Assembly (NCBI RefSeq): GCF_023227905.1
Contig: NZ_JALOCF010000005.1
Location: forward strand, 87,669-151,668
Length of the DNA stretch: 64,000 nt
Source of the DNA: Methylobacter sp.
GTDB lineage: Bacteria > Pseudomonadota > Gammaproteobacteria > Methylococcales > Methylomonadaceae
Reading direction: 5' to 3'
Shown here: piece by piece, positions 43,459 through 53,123 of the stretch
Numbering within the stretch: the first letter of the stretch is position 1
Layout of the letters: each line of letters starts with the position of its first letter
Notes under the pieces: model-generated
Told to the model about the DNA's origin: nothing
Databases searched by the model: none
The model's input: the letters and a program-made list of their open reading frames with translations, nothing else
Program-made: the position numbers and the translations under genes

Positions 43459-46400
43459 TTAAATAGTTTCCGTGAATGCAGCTTCTTCTTTTCTTCCGCC
43501 ACGATGATGCTTATCAGCAATGGTTGCAAACACCACATATAACCCTGGGATAACGATAACCCCGAAAATTGTGCCAAAAATCATGCCCCCTGCTGCTGCC
43601 GAGCCAATAGTGTTGTTACCGATCTCGCCCGCACCCGAAGCAAACATTAACGGAATAAGTCCGGCAATAAATGCAAATGATGTCATTAAAATAGGGCGTA
43701 AACGCAGAGCGGCGCCTTCAATTGCCGCTTCAAACGGCGTATTTCCCTCCCTGTGTTTCAACGTGGCAAACTCAATGATCAGGATGGCGTTTTTGCCGAG
43801 GATGCCGATCAGCATAATCATCGCTATTTGCGCATAGATATTGTTTTCCAAGCCCATAATCATCAGTAAAAACAAGGCTCCGAAGATGCCGATCGGCAGC
43901 GACAGGATAACCGGCATGGGCATCAGGAAACTTTCATACTGTGCCGCAAGGAGCAGGTAAACGAATAACAGGCAAATCATAAAAATATAAACAGCCTGAT
44001 TGCCCGCGTTGGCTTGGTCTCGTGACGACCCGGCCCAGTCGTAGCCGAACCCTTTCGGCAGTTTTTGTGCAGCCACGTCTTTGATTGCCGCAATGGCCTG
44101 CCCGCTGCTGTATCCTGAAGCAGGCTGTCCGTTGATCATGGCCGAGGTATACATGTTGTAGCGTGTCACCTGCTCCGGGCCATAGACTTTTTCAATGCGT
44201 AGAAAAGACGAAAAAGGCACCATTTTTCCTGCTTCATTTTTGATGTACAACTTCATCAGGTCGTCAGGTTGCGCCCGGTATTCGGGCAGCGCCTGCACCA
44301 TGACTTTATACAACTGGCCGAAGCGGATAAAGTTGGTCGCATATTCACTGCCTATCAGTGTTTGCAGGGTGCTCATGGCATTCTCGGCAGTGATGCCTTT
44401 TTGCGCGGCTTTATCGCCGTCAATATGCAGCAGGAATTGCGGAAAACTCGCGTTGAAGGTGGTAAACGCATTGACTATTTCGGGCCGCTTGTTGAGTTCT
44501 TCTACAAAGGCTTCAGATACTTTCTGTAATTGCGCCAGATCGCCCTCACCGGTTTTGTCCAGTAAGCGCATTTCGAAGCCGCTTGAATTACCGTAACCCG
44601 GCACTGGCGGGGGGGTGAAAAATTCAATGCCGGCATCTTTGATATGCCGGGTTTTTTCTTCAAGCTCGCGGATAATCTCCTTGTCGGAGGCCGTTCTTTC
44701 ATCCCAGTTTTTTAAGCTGATCAGATTCATGCCATAAACCGCGCCAGTGCCTTCAGAGAGCAGACTGAACCCTGCCAGGCTGGAAACCGAAGTCACGCCA
44801 TCCAAGCCCGATGCGATACGTTGCACTTCATTCGACACTTGCTCAGTACGCTCAAGGGTGGCTCCCGATGGTGCCGTAATATTGGCATATATAGTCCCTT
44901 GGTCTTCCTCGGGAATAAAACCCGCAGGAACCTTAGCCCCGATCAAGCCTGCGCCCACGGAAAACACCAGTAATATGCCAAAGGTTATAACCCTCCGGTT
45001 AGCTATCGCGCCGATCAGTTTTTTGTAGTTGTCGGACAGTTTGTTGTACCGGTTATTAAATCCCGTAAAGAAAAGCTGCAAGCCCGACTTTTTAGCGGAT
45101 TCAGCGCTATGAATATTCTTGAGAAATACGGCACAAAGCGCTGGGGTCAATGTGAGTGCCGTGATCCCTGAGAGGACAATGGAAAAGGCCATAGTTAGAG
45201 AAAACTGCCGGTAAAAAACCCCCTCGGGGCCTTCCATAAAGGCTACCGGTAAAAAAACCGCCGCCATCACCAGGGTGATCGCAATAATCGCCCCGCTGAT
45301 TTCACGCATGGCATGCTCCGTGGCGCGTTTCGGCCCCATGTGCGAATGCTCCATCTTGGCATGCACGGCTTCAATAACCACAATGGCGTTGTCCACGACG
45401 ATACCAATGGCCAGCACCAACGCAAACAGCGTGATGAGGTTAAGGGAAAAACCCATTAACTGCATGAAGAAAAACGTGCCGACCAGCGACACCGGCACGG
45501 CAATAATGGGTATGATGGTGGAGCGAACATCCTGCAAAAATACAAACACCACCAAGGCAACCAACAGGAAAGCTTCTACTAACGTTTTGATAACTTCATG
45601 AATGGAAGCGTCCAAAAACTCGGAAACATCGTAGCTCAGGGTATAGTCCATGCCCGGAGGAAAGGAAGTTGCTTTGATCGCCGCCATGGTTGTTTTGATA
45701 TTGTCAATTACCTCCTTGGCATTGCTGCCCGGACGCTGCTTTAACAAAATGGCGGCAGAGGGCTGGCCGTTTTCTTTGGAAAGAACATTATAATCCTGGG
45801 AATCGAATTCGACTTCGGCAATATCCTTCAGCCGCAAAATTTCGCCACTCTTGTTGCTGCTTAAGACAATGTTTTCATAGGCTTTCTTGGTATTATGTTT
45901 GCCTGTGTACTTTAAAACATATTGAAGCGCCTGCGCTTTCCTGCCCGAACTTTCACCGATTTTACCGGGCGCCGCCTCAACATTTTGCGCTTTCAGTTTT
46001 TCAATGACTTCAGCAGCCGAGATGTTGTACATCAACAGTTTATCGGGCTTCAACCACACGCGCATAGCGTATTCTCTGGACCCCAATATTTCGGCAAAAC
46101 CAACCCCGTCTATTCTTTTGAGCTCTTTTAAGACATTGATATCGGTGAAGTTGTAAAGAAATTTTTCATCCAAGGTTGGATCCGAGCTGAGTATGTTGAT
46201 ATATAAAAGCATGGCGTTTTGCACTTTTTCGACAATAACCCCTGCTTTAATCGCCTCTGCAGGCAACTCATCCAATACCGAAGACACCCTGTTCTGCACG
46301 TTGACAGCGGCGACTTCCGGATCGGTTCCCGCCTTAAAAATAATCTGAATTTCGCCGCTGCCGTCATTGCCGGAAACAGACGACATATAGGCCATACCGG

Positions 46401-46617
46401 GTACGCCGTTTATAGCTCTTTCAAGCGGTGTTATTACAGCTTTGACAACAACTTCCGCGTTGGCGCCGGTAAATTTTGTAGTGACATTAACCTCGGGCGG
46501 GGCAATATCGGGAAACTGGGTGACAGGAAGCTGGGTTAAAGACAACAGGCCCATCAAGGTGATGATGACCGATATAACGATGGAGAGTACCGGACGATGA
46601 ATAAATTTAACAGTCAT
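43459..46617 (-). CDS. RND efflux inner-membrane transporter (HAE1, AcrB-like)
   Basis: Proton-driven exporter of hydrophobic compounds, 1052 residues, with twelve predicted helices and two large periplasmic loops as in AcrB. The TM4 relay reads GIVVDNAIVVIEAV, with Asp-Asn where AcrB has Asp-Asp; TM10 keeps Lys in GILGKNAILIIEFATL. The change at the second Asp occurs in other RND subfamilies but could affect proton coupling. It starts eight bases after the adaptor gene. Drug substrates cannot be read from sequence. Confidence 0.93.
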   Translation of the reverse strand: MTVKFIHRPVLSIVISVIITLMGLLSLTQLPVTQFPDIAPPEVNVTTKFTGANAEVVVKAVITPLERAINGVPGMAYMSSVSGNDGSGEIQIIFKAGTDPEVAAVNVQNRVSSVLDELPAEAIKAGVIVEKVQNAMLLYINILSSDPTLDEKFLYNFTDINVLKELKRIDGVGFAEILGSREYAMRVWLKPDKLLMYNISAAEVIEKLKAQNVEAAPGKIGESSGRKAQALQYVLKYTGKHNTKKAYENIVLSSNKSGEILRLKDIAEVEFDSQDYNVLSKENGQPSAAILLKQRPGSNAKEVIDNIKTTMAAIKATSFPPGMDYTLSYDVSEFLDASIHEVIKTLVEAFLLVALVVFVFLQDVRSTIIPIIAVPVSLVGTFFFMQLMGFSLNLITLFALVLAIGIVVDNAIVVIEAVHAKMEHSHMGPKRATEHAMREISGAIIAITLVMAAVFLPVAFMEGPEGVFYRQFSLTMAFSIVLSGITALTLTPALCAVFLKNIHSAESAKKSGLQLFFTGFNNRYNKLSDNYKKLIGAIANRRVITFGILLVFSVGAGLIGAKVPAGFIPEEDQGTIYANITAPSGATLERTEQVSNEVQRIASGLDGVTSVSSLAGFSLLSEGTGAVYGMNLISLKNWDERTASDKEIIRELEEKTRHIKDAGIEFFTPPPVPGYGNSSGFEMRLLDKTGEGDLAQLQKVSEAFVEELNKRPEIVNAFTTFNASFPQFLLHIDGDKAAQKGITAENAMSTLQTLIGSEYATNFIRFGQLYKVMVQALPEYRAQPDDLMKLYIKNEAGKMVPFSSFLRIEKVYGPEQVTRYNMYTSAMINGQPASGYSSGQAIAAIKDVAAQKLPKGFGYDWAGSSRDQANAGNQAVYIFMICLLFVYLLLAAQYESFLMPMPVILSLPIGIFGALFLLMIMGLENNIYAQIAMIMLIGILGKNAILIIEFATLKHREGNTPFEAAIEGAALRLRPILMTSFAFIAGLIPLMFASGAGEIGNNTIGSAAAGGMIFGTIFGVIVIPGLYVVFATIADKHHRGGRKEEAAFTETI

Positions 46618-46625
46618 GATGATAC

Positions 46626-47747
46626 TTATCGCCTTGATAAATCTTTAGTGTTTAAAGACATGGCTTTTTCCAGATCGACAGGAACAGCATGAATTTTATT
46701 GCCATCTTTTGCATTCTCGGCGCCCTCGAACAGAATTTTGTCGTCTTTCGACAAACCCGATTCCACGGCATAAAAATCCGGGAAGCGCATTTTGGGGATG
46801 ATGTTCCTTTGCTCAAGCACGCCTTCCTGATTGACCACGAAAACATAAAGCTTGTCTTGAATTTCAAAAGTCGATTTTTGAGGAATCAGCAAAGCATTTT
46901 TAAGCTGTTTGTTTACAATGACCTTGCCGTTTGAGCCATGTTTTAAAATGGCATCCGGGTTGGGGAAACGCGCCCTGAAAGCAATATTGCCGGTTGAGCG
47001 GTCGAATTCGCTTTCAATCATTTCTATTTTTCCCTCGTGGCCATAGAGAACATTATTGGCGAGTTTTAAGCTCACGGTTTTGGACTTTTGTTCTCCGTTG
47101 GAGATGTAGTTTAAGTAATCGACTTCTGACAAATTGAAATAGGCAAACACCTCTCGGTTATCAGAAATAGAGGTCAATACATCGCCTTCCGCTATTAAAC
47201 TGCCGACCTTATTAGGGATGCGGTTGATAATGCCGTTGTACGGAGCTTTTATCTGTGAAAATGAAAGATGTAACGCGGCCTGCTCTTTATGCGCCAAAGC
47301 CTCTTCCACATCGGCTTTTAATGCATCTACTTTTGCTTTTATGACCTCAAGCTCCGTTTTGGAGACAATGTTTTTTTCTACCAGCAGCTTCACGTTTTTT
47401 AATTCGACTTCAGTTGCTTTCATATCGGCTATAGCATTTTTATAAGCCGCATTAGCTTTTTGCAGTTCTTTGTCGAATTCTAAAGCGTTAAGGGTAAAGA
47501 GCAGTTGCCCTTCCTTGACCGCCTGCCCCTCATCCACATGAATTTTTTCAATGTAGCCTTTGAGTTTGCTTCTTATCTCGACATACTTCACCGAGTGAAT
47601 TTCGGCTACATATTCATGACTGTAGGCAGTGTTTTTTACCATGGGGCTTACGACCTCATGCTTATCGACTTTTTCAGCCTCTTTTTGGGAGTCGCACGAT
47701 GCGGCGATGACGCACAAGGCAAGGAACAGTATTTGGCTAATTTTCAT
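46626..47747 (-). CDS. RND efflux periplasmic adaptor lipoprotein (MFP)
   Basis: A 373-residue adaptor linking pump and outer-membrane channel. It has a lipobox IAASC near residue 18, then a barrel-sandwich lipoyl-like half (VEIRSKLKGYIEKIHVDEGQ). A coiled-coil hairpin comes next (about 95-150), the second lipoyl half (IKAPYNGIINRIPNKVGSLI) follows, and a beta-barrel completes it. First gene of the three-gene efflux operon. A sigma-54 type element lies about 130 bases upstream of the start codon. Confidence 0.92.
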   Translation of the reverse strand: MKISQILFLALCVIAASCDSQKEAEKVDKHEVVSPMVKNTAYSHEYVAEIHSVKYVEIRSKLKGYIEKIHVDEGQAVKEGQLLFTLNALEFDKELQKANAAYKNAIADMKATEVELKNVKLLVEKNIVSKTELEVIKAKVDALKADVEEALAHKEQAALHLSFSQIKAPYNGIINRIPNKVGSLIAEGDVLTSISDNREVFAYFNLSEVDYLNYISNGEQKSKTVSLKLANNVLYGHEGKIEMIESEFDRSTGNIAFRARFPNPDAILKHGSNGKVIVNKQLKNALLIPQKSTFEIQDKLYVFVVNQEGVLEQRNIIPKMRFPDFYAVESGLSKDDKILFEGAENAKDGNKIHAVPVDLEKAMSLNTKDLSRR

Positions 47748-47877
47748 TTTGAGTCATTATGCTAATTAAGTTTTTGGCGTATGACGCCCGATTATCAGCA
47801 AAAAGCTGAGAGTAAATAAGCAAACGAGTTATTGGCGTCATGGCAGGTGGCTGGAAATTAATATTACTTAACTTACA

Positions 47878-47892
47878 GCAATAAATGGGCCA
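47878..47892 (-). promoter_or_regulatory. Sigma-54 type -24/-12 promoter of the efflux operon
   Basis: On the minus strand TGGCCCATTTATTGC matches the consensus TGGCACRNNNNTTGC at every key base (GG at -24, GC at -12) with exact spacing. Predicted transcription start is near 47866, leaving about 120 bases before the adaptor ATG. The divergent gene pair encodes a NtrC-type activator, which requires such a promoter. Confidence 0.65.
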
Positions 47893-48004
47893 ATATAGCC
47901 AATATGAAAAATACGTTATATTTCCTATGGTTAGATATTGCCTGGAACTTGCATTTTTGAATAAACGTTGTATTTTGCGACATACGGGTGCAGAATGCAT
48001 CATT

Positions 48005-49480
48005 ATGTCGCTCATCTATAAATTAACATTATCATTGTTTGCCTTATCCTTAGTGGTTTTTGGCATCTATGGAATCTATCAGCTTCGAACCGAGTCGCAG
48101 AATTTACGGGATGATGTTGAAAAAGAAACTCGCTTATTAGCCTACAGTTTGCTGGTTTCAGTCGAAAATGCCTTACGGGACCGGCAAATGGAAGATGTGC
48201 AAGAGCTATTGCAACAAATAGAGCACCTCAAACCTTCTATTGACGTACGTATCTACATTCAAAACCGGAACGTTATCCATTCCAATGCAGAAAGCTTGAT
48301 ATGGCCGGAAAAAGTAGAACAATCTCTATACCAGGCGGCACTTGACGGCGAAATAAAACAATTTTATTTTCCCGCCGATGAACCCGATTTCATGGTGTTG
48401 TCGCTGCCTTTTAACAAGGCTTCAACTGCCATGAAAGGCAATTTAGCCGTGGTGCGCTCACTGCAAAAAATGAAAGAGGATTTAAGTAAAACAAAAACAT
48501 ATATTCTTTGGTCTTTTTTTTCTTTCGTTGTATTTACCTCCCTGCTGTGTTTCTTTTTAGGCCACGTTTATATTTCCCGCCCGTTACAAGAGCTTCGCCA
48601 AGCCATGCTGGCTTTCAGGAACAGCCGGGAACCGCCGGAGCCCTTACCGGTAACCGGTAAGGACGAACTTTCTTCCGTGAGGCAAGAGTTTAATCGAATG
48701 ACTGCCGAGTTATTTTCGGCTTATCGCCGATTGGACGCCGAAACGCAGCACAGGCGGCAACTGCAACGGGCGTTACAGAATGCCGATAAAATGATAACGA
48801 TCGGCCAGTTATCGGCAGGATTAGCCCATGAAATCGGTTCGCCATTGCAAATCGTAAACGGCAGGGCGCGAGCACTGGCTGCCTGCGGAGAGGATAAAGA
48901 GGTGCATCGGATAGCCAATATCTTGGTCGAGCAAACTGACCGTATCACGCGCATTGTCCAGCGTCTGCTGGAGTTCGCGCCCCATCCTTCGCCGGAACCT
49001 ATATTCTGCGATGTCATCCAGACGATAGCGGAAGTTATCGATATGCTCGATTATGAAGCACAGCGTCAAGGGGTAACTATGAACTTTACACACGCTGAAT
49101 CATTGCCCTTGTTGTTGATCAACAAGGACGGTGTCCAACAGATCGTTTTAAACCTGTTGTCCAATGCCTTGGCATCCATCGCTGATACAGGCTCCATCCG
49201 TATCGATTTATCTAAGGACTCAATTGCTTATGCGGATAAGACAATGCCGGCGCTACGGCTAACCGTAACTGATACGGGAACAGGGATTGCGCCGGAACAT
49301 CTGCCTTATCTTTTTGAACCGTACTTTACCACTCGCGGTAAAAAAGGCGGAACCGGCCTTGGCTTGGCCGTGGTCAAGACCTTAGTAACTGAAATGGACG
49401 GCAGCGTAGCCGTTGCCGAGGCAGAATCAGGCAAAGGCAGCCAATTCATTGTTCATTTACCGTGGAAGAACCGATCATGA
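48005..49480 (+). CDS. Sensor histidine kinase paired with an NtrC-type regulator
   Basis: A 491-residue kinase. The first transmembrane helix is near residues 8-28 (LTLSLFALSLVVFGIYGIYQ). A periplasmic domain follows, then a second helix (about 170-192), HAMP, HisKA with LSAGLAHEIGSPLQIVNGRA, and HATPase with NLLSNALASI, DTGTGIAPEHL and GGTGLGLAVVKTLV. The ATG at 48005 is preferred. A start at 47885 would add 40 residues and overlap the sigma-54 element. Its 3' end overlaps the regulator gene by 19 bases. The divergent RND operon is the likely target. Confidence 0.87.
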   Translation: MSLIYKLTLSLFALSLVVFGIYGIYQLRTESQNLRDDVEKETRLLAYSLLVSVENALRDRQMEDVQELLQQIEHLKPSIDVRIYIQNRNVIHSNAESLIWPEKVEQSLYQAALDGEIKQFYFPADEPDFMVLSLPFNKASTAMKGNLAVVRSLQKMKEDLSKTKTYILWSFFSFVVFTSLLCFFLGHVYISRPLQELRQAMLAFRNSREPPEPLPVTGKDELSSVRQEFNRMTAELFSAYRRLDAETQHRRQLQRALQNADKMITIGQLSAGLAHEIGSPLQIVNGRARALAACGEDKEVHRIANILVEQTDRITRIVQRLLEFAPHPSPEPIFCDVIQTIAEVIDMLDYEAQRQGVTMNFTHAESLPLLLINKDGVQQIVLNLLSNALASIADTGSIRIDLSKDSIAYADKTMPALRLTVTDTGTGIAPEHLPYLFEPYFTTRGKKGGTGLGLAVVKTLVTEMDGSVAVAEAESGKGSQFIVHLPWKNRS

Positions 49481-50829
49481 CTTTAGAGCAGGTTCGCCTT
49501 CTGGTGATTGATGACGATCCCGGCGTTGTTGATTATCTGTTCGACATGCTGCACCAAAAAGGCTATTCGGTCGCCGGATTCACACAAACCGACGCGGCGC
49601 TCAGCGCCATAGAAAAAGAACCGTTCGATCTTGTGATATCCGATGTGGCGATGCCCGGAATGCGCGGCCTGGAGTTGATGGCGGCTATTCACGCCAAACG
49701 GCCTGAACAGTTGGTATTGCTGATAACAGCCTTCGGCAGCATTGATTTAGCGATGCAAAGCATGCGCGCGGGCGCTTGCGATTTTTTAACCAAGCCTTTT
49801 CGCATCGAAGAACTTTACTCCGCAGTGGCCCGCGCGCTTGAAGACCGGCAAATGAGACGTACGGCGGTAAAAATTGGCTATACCGACGATAAAAAAGACG
49901 ATACGAGCGTTTTTATAACTCATAGCGCCAGCATGCAGCAATTGATAAACATGGCAAAGCGGGCTGCGGCAGTAAATTCCACGGTACTTCTTACCGGCGA
50001 AAGCGGCACCGGCAAAAGCGCCGTGGCCCGTTGGATTCATGACAACAGCCCGAATCATCTGGGACCTTTTATCGCCGTTAACTGTGCCGCGTTGCCTCAT
50101 AGCTTAGTGGAAAGCGAATTGTTCGGCGTTCGCAAGGGCGCCTTTACCGATGCCGGCACAGATAGGCCGGGGTTGTTTTTACAAGCCAATTCAGGAACAT
50201 TATTTCTCGACGAAATCGCCGAGCTGCCTTTAGAAACCCAGCCAAAGCTGCTGCAAGCCTTGGAAACCGGGAAGATTCGCGCCCTGGGCGATACCAAAGA
50301 AACCGAGGTTAACGTTCGTTTGATTGCGGCTACCCATCAGCCGCTGGCGCAACGTGTCAACGACAAACTGTTTCGCGCCGACCTTTATCACCGGCTTAAT
50401 GTAATCAATCTTGAAGTGCCGCCCTTAAGGGAACGAAAGGATGACATTGACGAGTTAGTTAAAGCATTAATCCGTACAATTTGCCTACGGGTTGGCAAAC
50501 AAAGACCAATCAATATTTCGGTGGAAGTGATACGCTGGATCCGGGCTTACCATTGGCCGGGAAATGTTCGAGAACTCGCCAATACCTTAGAACGGGCTAT
50601 CGTGCTTGCCGAACATGACACTCTCTTGATCGAAGATTTGGCGCAAGCGTCGAAAATTCCTGTCGACGATAAGAGTTTTCTGGAATTGGCAACGATGCAA
50701 GGATGGACATTAGAGGACATTCAGCAAGCTTATATCCGCCATGTTTTAGAAGTCACCGGCGGCAACAAAATCCAGGCAGCCCGGATACTCGGTTTAGACC
50801 GCAGCACCTTGTATCGTAAACTGGGATAA
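49462..50829 (+). CDS. Sigma-54-dependent response regulator (NtrC family)
   Basis: A 455-residue activator with three domains. The receiver domain has LVISDVAMPGMRGLE with phospho-Asp and FLTKPFRIEELY. The AAA+ domain (about 150-385) has Walker A LTGESGTGKSAVARWIH, the L1 loop RKGAFTDAGTDRPG, Walker B GTLFLDEIAELPL and RIRALGDT-like sensor segments. A C-terminal Fis-type helix-turn-helix (GGNKIQAARILGLDRSTLYRKL) completes it. The L1 motif is GAFTDA instead of GAFTGA; the Gly-to-Asp change sits in the loop that touches sigma-54 and occurs in some natural activators. It most likely drives the divergent efflux operon. Confidence 0.9.
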   Translation: MEEPIMTLEQVRLLVIDDDPGVVDYLFDMLHQKGYSVAGFTQTDAALSAIEKEPFDLVISDVAMPGMRGLELMAAIHAKRPEQLVLLITAFGSIDLAMQSMRAGACDFLTKPFRIEELYSAVARALEDRQMRRTAVKIGYTDDKKDDTSVFITHSASMQQLINMAKRAAAVNSTVLLTGESGTGKSAVARWIHDNSPNHLGPFIAVNCAALPHSLVESELFGVRKGAFTDAGTDRPGLFLQANSGTLFLDEIAELPLETQPKLLQALETGKIRALGDTKETEVNVRLIAATHQPLAQRVNDKLFRADLYHRLNVINLEVPPLRERKDDIDELVKALIRTICLRVGKQRPINISVEVIRWIRAYHWPGNVRELANTLERAIVLAEHDTLLIEDLAQASKIPVDDKSFLELATMQGWTLEDIQQAYIRHVLEVTGGNKIQAARILGLDRSTLYRKLG

Positions 50830-50874
50830 TGCTTTCTTATTAAGAATTGTTTTCACACTGTTATTAAAGCTTTT

Positions 50875-52188
50875 ATGAATTCAATGGAAGATTTTTACCT
50901 GAATATAGGCCTTATTCTGTTGTTGATATTGATCAATGGCGTGTTTTCCATGTCGGAAATGTCAGTGGTTTCATCAACCAAAGCACGGCTGCAAAAATTA
51001 ATAGCAGAGCGGCGTCTGGGAGCCAAAGCCGCGCTTGCGCTCCACGAAAAGCCCACGCATTTCTTATCAACGGTACAAGTCGGCATTACTGCGGTTGGGA
51101 TTTTGAGTGGAGCATTCGGTGAGAATGTGTTGCGGACACCTTTGTATGAGGAGATTTTGAAAGTGCCATTGCTGGAACCTTACGCAGAAACGTTGGCCTT
51201 GGTACTAACCGTGACAATCATTACTTATTTTTCGGTTGTGCTTGGCGAGCTTGTCCCAAAACAATTGGCTTTGCAAAACCCTGAAGGTATCGCTGCCACG
51301 ATTGCAAAACCGATGCAGGGGCTTGCGTTATTGGTAAGTCCGTTGGTTTGGCTACTGTCCGCGTCAAGCCACTTTCTGCTCAGATTGTTAAGGCTCCACC
51401 GAACCCAAGAAACAACCGTAACGGATGAAGAAATTCGAATCATGATGGAAATGGGTTCCGAATCCGGCGTATTCCACGCGGATGAAAGCCAATTAGTCAA
51501 TAAGGTGATGAAATTGGATGAAGTGCGCGTCGGGGCAATTATGGTGCCTCGACAAGACATTTATATGATCGACAGTTTGGAGGAGCCCGACAAGCAACGA
51601 AGTAAAATCGAAAACAGTCCTTATACCCAAATGGTTGTCTGTCGGGGCGGGTTTGAAAATGTGCTTGGGATTTTACATTGCAACGATTTGTTAAAAAGAA
51701 TATTAAGCAATCCTGAGTTCAACATTGAAAACGAATTAAGACCGCCGTTTTATGTCCAGGAAACCATGACGCTTACGCATCTGCTCAGCCATTTCAGGGA
51801 AGCCCAATCCGATTTGGCATTGATTGTAGACGAGTATGGCGATATCGAAGGACTCGTAACCGCAATGGATGTATTCACTGCGATTGTTGGAGAACTTCCT
51901 TCCGTATCCTCTGAATCTTTGTTTGAAGTTACGCAACGCTCAGACGGTTCATGGCTGATTGATGGAGATATATCCATCAACCAGCTTAAATCAACCCTCG
52001 GAATGGCTGACCAATTTCCTGGCGAATCGAGCAATGAATACAACACATTAGCCGGAATGATTTTGTTTAATTTGGAAAGACTTCCCCAGTTGGCGGAAGT
52101 TTATGAAACAGAGGATTGGCGTTTTGAAATTGTTGACCTGGATGGTTCACGCATTGACAAAGTTTTAATCAGTCCAGTCCATAAATAA
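50875..52188 (+). CDS. CNNM/CorC-type membrane protein with CBS pair (DUF21, HlyC/CorC)
   Basis: A 437-residue protein. A DUF21 transmembrane domain (about 1-200) contains GVFSMSEMSVVSSTKARLQ and THFLSTVQVGITAVGILSGAFGE. Two CBS domains follow (about 220-340), and then a CorC_HlyC transporter-associated domain (about 350-437). Relatives export magnesium or cobalt or influence their homeostasis; some are annotated as haemolysins on weak grounds. It lies 45 bases after the regulator gene but need not belong to it. Confidence 0.88.
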   Translation: MNSMEDFYLNIGLILLLILINGVFSMSEMSVVSSTKARLQKLIAERRLGAKAALALHEKPTHFLSTVQVGITAVGILSGAFGENVLRTPLYEEILKVPLLEPYAETLALVLTVTIITYFSVVLGELVPKQLALQNPEGIAATIAKPMQGLALLVSPLVWLLSASSHFLLRLLRLHRTQETTVTDEEIRIMMEMGSESGVFHADESQLVNKVMKLDEVRVGAIMVPRQDIYMIDSLEEPDKQRSKIENSPYTQMVVCRGGFENVLGILHCNDLLKRILSNPEFNIENELRPPFYVQETMTLTHLLSHFREAQSDLALIVDEYGDIEGLVTAMDVFTAIVGELPSVSSESLFEVTQRSDGSWLIDGDISINQLKSTLGMADQFPGESSNEYNTLAGMILFNLERLPQLAEVYETEDWRFEIVDLDGSRIDKVLISPVHK

Positions 52189-52219
52189 TATTGAAAGTTC
52201 CCTTCAATATTATTTATGG
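52179..52219. terminator. Perfect 17-bp A/T-rich inverted repeat at the end of the CNNM gene
   Basis: CCATAAATAATATTGAA (52179-52195) and its exact complement (52203-52219) enclose a seven-base loop. The TAA stop of the gene lies inside the left arm. The stem is A/T-rich and only loosely followed by T-runs, so it may be an mRNA 3'-end stabiliser as well as a stop. Confidence 0.6.
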
Positions 52220-52483
52220 ATTGAAAATACGATTTTAAGATTTTTCAATCAGTATGATTATTCCGTTCTTTTCCTCTAAGCGGGTTAAAATTTGGCTTTC
52301 CCCATGAATGGCTTGGCAAGCCCGCATAATGCGCTAAACGAATGTCCAAGCCAAGCTGATCAGCAAGTAATTATTAGCTGATGTTACGCAGTTATTCGAA
52401 ATTTAGACTGCATTAACATTTTTTATTAAAGTGTCGCTGCCGCGACGGTTTATTTTTAATCGGGTTCTCGCACCCGAGGGCGA

Positions 52484-52517
52484 GTTACTTTCTTTTGCTT
52501 CGCCAAAAGAAAGTAAC
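52484..52517. repeat. GTTACTTTCTTTTG hairpin of a dispersed element
   Basis: Arms 52484-52497 and 52504-52517 are exact complements with loop CTTCGC. The surrounding sequence (AGTAACCAAAGAAAAGGC) recurs in many proteobacterial genomes; only one copy is seen in this window. Confidence 0.6.
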
Positions 52518-52950
52518 CAAAGAAAAGGCGACCCGGTTGCCGCTTGCTTCTTGCGCTCCTCGCTTTTGCCGAGGGTCAGCAGAAGGGGCTCCTGCCCCTC
52601 TGCTGACGTGCGGCATCCATGCCGCACCCCTGGCGGGCTATTCTCGACAAAAGCTCCGGTGCTCGGCGCGGCATACGGGACAAAAATCATCCGTGCGTAA
52701 CATCAGTTAATCATTTAACGGGATAGCCGTAAAAAGTAGTTAACAATAAAACTTTATTTACGTTATAGGCAATAGGTTGAAATACACATTCCATTTGTTG
52801 GCTGAATGGTATATAGGTGGCAGAGTTAGCGCTTCCAAAGGTCTTAATCGAGCAGGAGCCCTACTAATATTGTTCAGCCGCCTATCGGGAGCTTTTCCGC
52901 GATCATATAAAAAGTTGTTACTGGCGTGAACATGGGGATTGTTCAATAGG

Positions 52951-53003
52951 ACGCAATAGCGGCTTCGCCTCAAGCGCCTACTGTTGGCATCGCGTATTGC
53001 GCC
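52951..53003. repeat. GCAATAGC..GCGTATTGC hairpin
   Basis: Third member of the CAATA/TATTG group also seen at 6815-6841 and 11567-11596. It lies in intergenic DNA before the small secreted protein gene. Confidence 0.45.
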
Positions 53004-53123
53004 GCATGAGTTGAATAGGCAGGCCGGTCAAACACAGGATACAGCCGTGCCTCTTTGCGCGCCTTCACACGGTGCGCGGGAACGGGACATGCCCATTACA
53101 CCCTACGGATTGCGTCTATGGCG

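Larger units (their letters stand above)
52220..53123. other. Repeat-rich intergenic region
   Basis: About 900 bases without a gene. It contains a dispersed proteobacterial element around 52430-52690 whose core is a perfect 14-bp hairpin GTTACTTTCTTTTG (52484-52517). A CGCAATAGC..GCGTATTGCG hairpin lies at 52951-53003. Several open frames in the first element are by-products of the repeat. Confidence 0.6.

Noticed and set aside
52403..52710. Open frames of 70-95 codons on both strands
   Set aside because: They lie within a dispersed palindromic element; such frames are known by-products of this repeat and have no separate start signals.
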